Source: Stappia sp.
GTDB lineage: Bacteria > Pseudomonadota > Alphaproteobacteria > Rhizobiales > Stappiaceae
Assembly: GCF_040110915.1 (NCBI RefSeq)
Contig: NZ_CP157793.1
Coordinates: forward strand, 2,864,939-2,928,938
Length of the DNA stretch: 64,000 nt
Reading direction: 5' to 3'
The position numbers were made by a program, and so were the translations under genes. Positions 58,846-64,000 of the stretch are shown here, piece after piece. How positions within the stretch are numbered: the stretch's first letter is position 1; each line of letters begins with the position of its first letter. The notes beneath the pieces are model-generated. The model was given only the letters and a program-made list of their open reading frames with translations. It had not been told where the DNA came from and made no database searches.

Positions 58846-59313
58846 ATGCCCGATCTCGTTCTGTATCAACCCGACATTCCGCAAAACACCGGCACGATGC
58901 TGCGTCTCGGCGCCTGTCTGGGGGTGACCGTCCATCTGATCGAACCGGCCGGTTTTCCCATGTCCGACCATGCGCTGAGGCGGGCCGGCATGGATTATCT
59001 GGAGCGCGCGGCCCTCGTCCGCCACCTCGGCTTCGACGCCTTCGAGGACTGGCGCCGCACGCAAGGCCGGCGTCTGGTGCTGCTCACGACGCGGGCCGAG
59101 AAGGCCTTTTCCCGCTTTTCGTTTCGCGCCGACGACCTGCTGATGCTGGGGCGGGAATCGGTCGGTGTGCCGGCAACGGTGCACGAAACCGTCGATGCGC
59201 GCGTGACCATTCCCATGGTCGAGGGCGTGCGCTCGCTCAATGTCGCGGTCTCCGCCGCGATGGTGCTCGGCGAGGCGCTGCGCCAGACCGGCGGCTTCGC
59301 GGCGGACGGCTGA
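58846..59313 (+). CDS. trmL: tRNA (cytidine(34)-2'-O)-methyltransferase TrmL
   Basis: TrmL methylates the wobble base of certain tRNA-Leu. The 155-residue SPOUT protein has LVLYQPDIPQNTGTMLRLGACLGVTVHLIEPAGFP, LLTTRAEKAFSRFSFRADDLLMLGRESVGVP and the knot-forming VTIPMVEGVRSLNVAVSAAMVLGEALRQTGG. ATG 58846 gives the short family N-terminus; the frame is open far upstream only because it is antisense to the exporter. It is divergent from that exporter. Confidence 0.94.
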   Translation: MPDLVLYQPDIPQNTGTMLRLGACLGVTVHLIEPAGFPMSDHALRRAGMDYLERAALVRHLGFDAFEDWRRTQGRRLVLLTTRAEKAFSRFSFRADDLLMLGRESVGVPATVHETVDARVTIPMVEGVRSLNVAVSAAMVLGEALRQTGGFAADG

Positions 59314-59404
59314 CCGGCGGCGCCGGCGCGGCCCACGCCGATCCCCTTTGCTTCGCCCGGGCAGGCGGCTAACCTATCCCGGTTCTGGGAGGGGAGACTG
59401 TCGC

Positions 59405-60496
59405 ATGATCATGGCGTTCCGGCGCTTCGCGCGGGGCCTGCGGGCCCGGTATTTCGGCCCGGAGTCCGCCGCCTCTGGCGCCGTCCTGCTTTCCGCCCTT
59501 GCCGCCTGTCTGGCGGCGGACCTCGTGGCGTCGCCCGCATCGGCCGCCGAGGACACGACCACCCTCGACATCCGCCTGTTCAGGGAAAGCGACATCCCGC
59601 CGCCCGCCGCCTGCCGCGTCACGCTCTGGCAGGCGAACCGCGATCCCGGTTCCGACCGCTTCGCCACCGTGTTTCTCGAGGATCTCGATTTCGATCATCT
59701 CCGCGCCCCGGCGCGCCTGCGCATCGGCGACGACGTGGTAAACCTCACCCGGATCGCGACCGGCGGCGCGGCGGCCGGCTACGATCTTCATGCCGTCCAG
59801 CTCTATCGAAGCGCCGACGGCGACACCCGGGTCATTCTCGACCTCGCCTTCGCGCCCGAGGAGGGCGAGGCGGTGGAGATCGAAAGCGGCAAGCTGACGA
59901 TCGTGCGCCAGGGCTTTCTGCCCTTCCGGATGGACGTGAAGGGCGGGGCCGGTTGCATGGTCCCGGCGGCGGCCGGGGATCCGGCGGCGGGGGAAGACGA
60001 TCCGGTCGACTTTTCCAATCTGTTTCAGAAGTACCAGGTCCGGCCCGGCGACGTGCCGGAGGCGCTTCTGCAAAGGCTCGCCGAGGTCTACGATTGCGAC
60101 TGGCGGGCCGCCATCGACCGCTTCGGCGTCACCGGCTACCAGACGAGCGAGGAAGGCGCGATCTGGGAGCTCGGCTGCGCGCTCGGCATGCACAATGTCG
60201 CCTACGCCTATGCGCAGGTCTATCTGTTCGATCCGGGCGAACACACGCTGCTCAGCTTCCAGAACGTGAAGGGCCACCCGCGCATGTCTCCCTACATCCT
60301 GTTCAATCCGGTGTGGGACATGGAGCGGCGCGTCGTCTCGAGCTTCACCGTCGACCGCGGGCTCGGCGATTGCGGCACCTTCGAGCGCCACCGGCTGGTG
60401 GATGCGGAGTTCCGGATGATCGAATATCGCGCCAAGCCCGAGTGCGACGGCAACGCGATGGAGCCCGAGGCCTATCCGCTGATCTACAGCCGATAG
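59405..60496 (+). CDS. DUF1176-like exported protein
   Basis: A 363-residue protein with a long signal peptide (to about residue 48, ending SPASAAED). The first domain (50-190) is beta-rich with an acidic patch; the C-terminal part ([24 protein letters not shown] ... [44 protein letters not shown]) matches the DUF1176 pattern with its GDCGxxxxW/H and ExxAxPxC ends. It is related in this part to the gene at 9516. The role in the periplasm is unknown. ATG 59405 (or 59411) follows a GGAGGGGAG stretch. Confidence 0.75.
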   Translation: MIMAFRRFARGLRARYFGPESAASGAVLLSALAACLAADLVASPASAAEDTTTLDIRLFRESDIPPPAACRVTLWQANRDPGSDRFATVFLEDLDFDHLRAPARLRIGDDVVNLTRIATGGAAAGYDLHAVQLYRSADGDTRVILDLAFAPEEGEAVEIESGKLTIVRQGFLPFRMDVKGGAGCMVPAAAGDPAAGEDDPVDFSNLFQKYQVRPGDVPEALLQRLAEVYDCDWRAAIDRFGVTGYQTSEEGAIWELGCALGMHNVAYAYAQVYLFDPGEHTLLSFQNVKGHPRMSPYILFNPVWDMERRVVSSFTVDRGLGDCGTFERHRLVDAEFRMIEYRAKPECDGNAMEPEAYPLIYSR

Positions 60497-60623
60497 GCCC
60501 GCGCGGGGGCCGCGAAGGGTTTTCCCGCGCGCCGCGATCTGCGATGACACGGGGCGCGAACGAGACGACATTTCCAGTTTGAAACGCCATTCTTGGTTCG
60601 AAACGACGGGGACGGAACGACAC

Positions 60624-61580
60624 ATGAGCAATGCGGGCGGCGTGAAGGCCGAGGTCAAGGGCGAGGTCAAGGGGGGCCCGGTTCCAGACGACATCGAGGC
60701 CAAGAAGGACGAGGCCCGGGTGTGGTTCGCCAGCCTGCGCGACCGTATCTGCGCGGAGTTCGAGGCGCTCGAGGACGAGGCGGGCGAGTATGCCGCCCTT
60801 CCGGGCGCGCTTGCCGAGACGCCCGCCGGACGCTTCGAGCGCACGCCCTGGGAGCGCATTGATTCCAGCGGCGCCAAGGGCGGCGGCGGTGTCATGTCGA
60901 TGATGAAGGGCCGCGTGTTCGAGAAGGTCGGCGTGCATGTCTCGACCGTGCACGGCGAGTTTTCGCCCGAGTTTCGCGGCCAGATCCCCGGCGCCGACCA
61001 GGACCCGCGCTTCTGGGCCTCGGGCATCTCGCTGATCGCGCATCTGCACAATCCGCATGTGCCGGCGGTGCATATGAACACCCGCATGGTGGTAACCACC
61101 CGGCAGTGGTTCGGCGGCGGCGCCGACCTGACCCCCGTGCTCGATGCCCGCCGCACCCAGGACGACCCGGACACCCGCGCCTTCCACGCGGCGATGGAAG
61201 CGGCCTGCGCCGCCCATGAGGTCGCCGACTACGACCGCTACAAGGCGTGGTGCGACGACTATTTCTTCCTCAAACACCGCAACGAGGCGCGCGGCATCGG
61301 CGGTATCTTCTACGACTACCTGCACTCCGGCGACTGGGCGGCCGACTTCGCCTTCACCAAGGACGTCGGCCTCGCCTTTCACGACATCTACCCCAGGCTG
61401 GTGCGGGCGAACTTCCACAAGCCGTGGAGCGAGGCGGAGCGCGAGGAACAGTTGATCCGGCGCGGGCGCTACGTGGAGTACAATCTGCTTTACGACCGGG
61501 GCACGATCTTCGGGCTGAAGACCGGCGGCAACGTCGCCTCGATCCTGTCGTCCATGCCGCCGGTGGTGAAATGGCCCTGA
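60624..61580 (+). CDS. hemF: Oxygen-dependent coproporphyrinogen III oxidase HemF
   Basis: HemF uses O2 to decarboxylate coproporphyrinogen III in haem synthesis. The 318-residue product has [78 protein letters not shown] and [34 protein letters not shown], the full signature set. ATG 60624 is preferred to an in-frame TTG at 60579 because GGAACGA lies just upstream. The first 25 residues contain a small [11 protein letters not shown] repeat and are not part of the conserved fold. Haem made here serves the bc1 complex among others. Confidence 0.96.
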   Translation: MSNAGGVKAEVKGEVKGGPVPDDIEAKKDEARVWFASLRDRICAEFEALEDEAGEYAALPGALAETPAGRFERTPWERIDSSGAKGGGGVMSMMKGRVFEKVGVHVSTVHGEFSPEFRGQIPGADQDPRFWASGISLIAHLHNPHVPAVHMNTRMVVTTRQWFGGGADLTPVLDARRTQDDPDTRAFHAAMEAACAAHEVADYDRYKAWCDDYFFLKHRNEARGIGGIFYDYLHSGDWAADFAFTKDVGLAFHDIYPRLVRANFHKPWSEAEREEQLIRRGRYVEYNLLYDRGTIFGLKTGGNVASILSSMPPVVKWP

Positions 61581-61616
61581 TCGGCTAACGGCCGGCTGAC
61601 GGCCGGCCGGCGTCGA

Positions 61617-63305
61617 TCACCGCGCGAGGCATGTACCACGAGGCATGTCATGTCCCTGCCGCCGCTGACGCGGGTGTCGATCGCGAACTACCGCTCCATC
61701 CGCGCCCTGCATCTGCCGGTGGGAGCGCTGACCGTCTTCGTCGGCCGCAACGGCACCGGCAAGACCAACCTCTACCGCGCGCTGTCGCTGCTGCGCGCGG
61801 CGGCGGAGGGGCGCATCACCCGCGCCATCGCCGAGGACGGCGGGGTGGAGAGCGTCCTGTGGGCGGGCACGCGCACGCGCGGTCCGGTCCGCCTGACGCT
61901 GTCGGCCACGCTCGGCGATCTCACCTATGCGGTCGAGATCGGCCTGCCCAAACGCGGCAGCGACGCGGCGCTGCCGCTCGAACCCCTGGTCAAGGAGGAA
62001 CGGCTGACGCTGGCAAGCGGGGCGCGTGACATCGCGCTCATGGACCGGCGCGGGCCCACCGCCTGGCTGCGCGCCGCCGACGGCGGCCGGATCACCTACG
62101 ACAACGAGCTGCTCGGCTCGGAAACCGCGCTTGCCGCCTTTCGCGACGGCGCCCGCTTTCCCGAACTCGACATCGCACGCCGCGCGCTTCTCGACTGGCG
62201 CTTCTACCACGCCTTTCGCACCGATCCGGAGAGCCCGCTGCGCCGCCCGGCGCTCGCGCTCACCACGCCGACGCTCGCCTCCGACGGCGCGGACCTCGCC
62301 GCCGTCTTCGCCACATTGTGGGACGTGAAGGTCGATCCGGTGGACGTCGAAGAGGCCATCGACGACGCCTTTCCCGGCGCCCGGCTGGAGGTCGTCACCG
62401 GCGGCGCCGACTGCCGCTTCGCGCTGCGCTTTCCAGACCTGCCGCGCGCCTTCGCCGCGCATGAGCTCTCCGACGGCACGTTGAACTATCTGGCGCTCGT
62501 CGGCGCGCTGCTGTCCTACCGCCTGCCGGCCTTCCTGGCGCTGAACGAACCGGAGGCGAGCCTGCACCCCGACCTTCTGGAGCCGCTGGCGCGCGTCGTC
62601 GCCCGCGCGGCGGAGCGCACGCAGGTGTGGATCGTCACCCATTCCGAAAGCTTCGCCGACCATCTGGCCGCCCATGCCGGCGCCGTGCCGCGCACGATCC
62701 TGAAGACCGACGGCGCCACGGCCATCGAGGGGCTGACGGTCACCGGGGAATTCGTCGATCCGTGACCCGCCGGGGCCATATCGCACGGTCAGGACGCTGC
62801 AGGACGCGTGCTGGGTGACCTTGTTGGAGACGCTGCCCGTCAAGAGCCCCTTGAGCCCGCCGAGACCCCGGCTGCCCATGACGATCATATCGGCACCGAG
62901 GTCCCCGGCGCTGTCGAGGATCGCCTCCGCATAATCGCCCGGCACGACGCGCATCCGCACGTCCGCGACGCCAAGCTCGCGCGCCCGCTCAGCGGCCATT
63001 TCGGCGATCCGGTCGCCCAGCGCCGAGACGATCCGCGCCGTCTCCTCGCCGCTCTGCGCGCTGCGGAAAAGCTCGTTCATGGTGGCCGGCACATTGGCGG
63101 CATCCGGCATGGTCGTCGATGTGACATGACGCACGAGATGCTCCACCTCGGCAAGCCGGCTCGCTTCCTCCGCCCGGCGCCCGTGCAGCAGCACATGCAG
63201 CACGGTGAGCCGGGCGCCGAAGCCCCTGGCCACCCCGGCGGCCATATCGACGGCCTTGCGCGCGGTATCGGACCCGTCGGTCGCGACAAGAACATGGTCG
63301 ATCAT
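61617..63305 (-). CDS. Universal stress protein UspA with no stop at its expected end
   Basis: Residues 1 to about 176 (63305 to 62777) are a complete UspA domain: MIDHVLVATDGSDTARKAVDMA at the start and the ATP-binding loop MGSRGLGGLKGLLTGSVSN (G-x2-G-x9-G-S), then CSVLTVRYG, where such proteins normally end. The frame then stays open for 386 more codons, all antisense to the ATPase gene at 61650-62765, and reads as low-complexity Arg/Gly/Gln-rich sequence that I take to be non-functional. So either the stop was lost, or there is a sequence error, or the mRNA ends before a stop. GGGAGGAG precedes the ATG. The stated end is the first real stop codon; the working protein is probably the first ~180 residues. 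Confidence 0.7.
   Translation of the reverse strand: MIDHVLVATDGSDTARKAVDMAAGVARGFGARLTVLHVLLHGRRAEEASRLAEVEHLVRHVTSTTMPDAANVPATMNELFRSAQSGEETARIVSALGDRIAEMAAERARELGVADVRMRVVPGDYAEAILDSAGDLGADMIVMGSRGLGGLKGLLTGSVSNKVTQHASCSVLTVRYGPGGSRIDEFPGDRQPLDGRGAVGLQDRARHGAGMGGQMVGEAFGMGDDPHLRALRRAGDDARQRLQKVGVQARLRFVQRQEGRQAVGQQRADERQIVQRAVGELMRGEGARQVWKAQREAAVGAAGDDLQPGAGKGVVDGLFDVHRIDLHVPQCGEDGGEVRAVGGERRRGERERRAAQRALRIGAKGVVEAPVEKRAACDVEFGKAGAVAKGGKRGFRAEQLVVVGDPAAVGGAQPGGGPAPVHERDVTRPACQRQPFLLDQGFERQRRVAAAFGQADLDRIGEIAERGRQRQADRTARARARPQDALHPAVLGDGAGDAPLRRRAQQRQRAVEVGLAGAVAADEDGQRSHRQMQGADGAVVRDRHPRQRRQGHDMPRGTCLAR
61650..62765 (+). CDS. AAA ATPase, COG4637-like (SMC/OLD-type fold)
   Basis: A 371-residue ATPase with an ABC/SMC-type split site. 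Walker A is VGRNGTGKTNLYRAL (32-45), an SDGTLNYLALVGALLSY segment acts as the signature near 272-288 and Walker B is FLALNEPEASLHPDLLEPLARVV near 293-310, in which Asn precedes the catalytic Glu. A His switch is in WIVTHSESFADHL. No TOPRIM or helicase domain follows, so it is not a full OLD nuclease. It is a solitary gene after hemF; family members are of unknown role, sometimes thought to act in repair or defence. Its stop lies 12 bp from where the convergent UspA domain ends. Confidence 0.85.
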   Translation: MSLPPLTRVSIANYRSIRALHLPVGALTVFVGRNGTGKTNLYRALSLLRAAAEGRITRAIAEDGGVESVLWAGTRTRGPVRLTLSATLGDLTYAVEIGLPKRGSDAALPLEPLVKEERLTLASGARDIALMDRRGPTAWLRAADGGRITYDNELLGSETALAAFRDGARFPELDIARRALLDWRFYHAFRTDPESPLRRPALALTTPTLASDGADLAAVFATLWDVKVDPVDVEEAIDDAFPGARLEVVTGGADCRFALRFPDLPRAFAAHELSDGTLNYLALVGALLSYRLPAFLALNEPEASLHPDLLEPLARVVARAAERTQVWIVTHSESFADHLAAHAGAVPRTILKTDGATAIEGLTVTGEFVDP

Positions 63306-63430
63306 CGTGGCGCTCCTCCCTTTTCCGCAACCGTTCGTCGGTCGTCCGGGACACAGCGAACCGTAAAAACGGCGGAAACACGATGACCTGAGTCAAGTCG
63401 CCGGGGAGGACTGCTCGCCGCCGGGCCGGA

Positions 63431-64000
63431 TCACTCCGTCATCGCGGCGGCGAGCAGGTCGTCGCCGGAAAGCGCGAAACCGCTCTCGATCCAGGCGGCT
63501 TCGGCGCGGGCGAGACGCGCGCCGACCTCGCGCCCGGGAGCGATCCCGGCGGCGAGCAGATCGCGTCCGGTCAGCGGAAAGACCGGCACGTCCAGCCGGC
63601 GCAGGCCCTCAAGCGCTTCGGCGAAGAAGGGATCGTCCGCCGGCGCGCCAACGTTGGCCCAGGCATAGAGCAGCCCGTCGACCGCCGCCGCCCGCCCCTC
63701 GCGGTAGAGCTGTTCCTTCAACCGCCGCTCGGGCACGCGCGTGAGCCCGGCGCTGCGCCAGGCGGCCACGGCGGCGGAGGCCGCATGCGCCGCCTTCATG
63801 CGTTTGCGCTCGGCGTTGGACAGGCGCAGGTGATCCGCCGTCTGGTCCAGATCCGCCTCGCCGCCGTCGCTGAGCACGGCGAGCGCCAGACCGGGTTCGC
63901 GGGCCTCGGGCGCGATTGTATCAAGCGCGCGCAGGGCGGCAAAGGGCTCGAGCCCGCCGCGCATCGCCAGCACATGGGCAATGATGCCGGCGCGCTCCAT
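63431..64000 (-). CDS. cca: CCA tRNA nucleotidyltransferase, C-terminal part (cut by window end)
   Basis: The frame is open to the window edge; the ATG at 63998-64000 is likely internal because only the C-terminal 189 residues are seen and the full enzyme is about 400 residues. The visible part is the helical RNA-binding end: LEPFAALRALDTIAPEAREPGLALAVL, LDQTADHLRLSNAERKRMKAAHAA, RRLKEQLYREGRAAAVDGLLYAWA and FPLTGRDLLAAGIAPGREVGARLARAEAAWIESGF, the pattern of alphaproteobacterial CCA-adding enzymes. It adds or repairs the 3' CCA of tRNA. The nucleotidyltransferase head lies outside the window. Confidence 0.85.
   Translation of the reverse strand: MERAGIIAHVLAMRGGLEPFAALRALDTIAPEAREPGLALAVLSDGGEADLDQTADHLRLSNAERKRMKAAHAASAAVAAWRSAGLTRVPERRLKEQLYREGRAAAVDGLLYAWANVGAPADDPFFAEALEGLRRLDVPVFPLTGRDLLAAGIAPGREVGARLARAEAAWIESGFALSGDDLLAAAMTE

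Noticed and set aside
1..64000. tRNA, rRNA, CRISPR arrays, IS elements or prophage
   Set aside because: I saw no cloverleaf-like segments, spaced direct repeats of CRISPR size, transposase or phage proteins. A covariance-model scan would be needed for small RNAs.

Overview
The window is about 64 kb of high-GC chromosomal DNA from an alphaproteobacterium, most likely Hyphomicrobiales (Rhizobiales) and perhaps near Stappia/Roseibium. The evidence is a petABC bc1 operon with separate cytochrome b and c1 genes, a DUF1402 protein, HlyU, a UbiK-like protein beside lgt, an Omp25/31-type barrel, and a MarR-OmpR-EnvZ cluster with a PetP/PetR look. The genus is an inference. There is no phage, IS element, CRISPR array, rRNA or tRNA gene that I can see; this is housekeeping core genome with short accessory stretches.

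Layout. 0-12 kb: end of a DUF1624 membrane acyltransferase, anmK, a DUF1402 protein, a GloB-like hydrolase, an unusual RGG-rich cold-shock-domain protein, a GNAT gene coupled to rlmJ, a periplasmic cluster (small exported protein, RNase T2, DUF1176) and a GST. 12-23 kb: outer-membrane barrel, Ca/cation antiporter, SDR-uvrC, tdk, hlyU-like, GNAT, pgsA-moaD-moaE, Bcr/CflA-type exporter, ilvE. 23-30 kb: MarR-OmpR-histidine kinase, divergent LysE/LysR pair, ybjN-proC-tetR-csaA on the minus strand. 30-37 kb: ubiK divergent from lgt-midA-type methyltransferase-pgeF-M24 protein-lipoprotein, then prs. 37-42.5 kb: DUF4399, a copper-type CopG/DUF411 gene behind a CueR-like promoter, a GGDEF protein, an NMT1-type ABC importer and a free-standing periplasmic sensor-like protein. 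42.7-45.3 kb: rplY-pth-ychF. 45.7-50.6 kb: Ntn-hydrolase, paired MaoC genes, GNAT, bluB, apt, mtnP. 50.8-53.5 kb: petABC. 53.8-58.7 kb: two MsbA-like exporters with nearly identical NBD-coding ends, separated by a membrane protein, a tiny ORF with a strong Shine-Dalgarno sequence and a cluster of operator-like repeats. 58.8-64 kb: trmL, a second DUF1176-like protein, hemF, a COG4637-like ATPase, a UspA gene without a stop at its expected end, and the C-terminal part of a CCA-adding enzyme.

How genes work together. Several tight pairs overlap by four bases or less (GNAT-rlmJ, SDR-uvrC, ybjN-proC, lgt-methyltransferase, MaoC-MaoC) and are probably translationally coupled. Wall and envelope upkeep (anmK, lgt, pgsA), translation (rplY, pth, ychF, rlmJ, trmL, cca), nucleotide salvage (tdk, prs, apt, mtnP, pgeF) and respiration/haem (petABC, hemF, ubiK) dominate. 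The most interesting non-coding signals are a CRP-type palindrome upstream of anmK, a CueR-like promoter before the DUF411 gene, a composite palindromic element at 45.4-45.6 kb, and twin TTGC-N6-GCAA boxes 22 bp apart near 56.66 kb.
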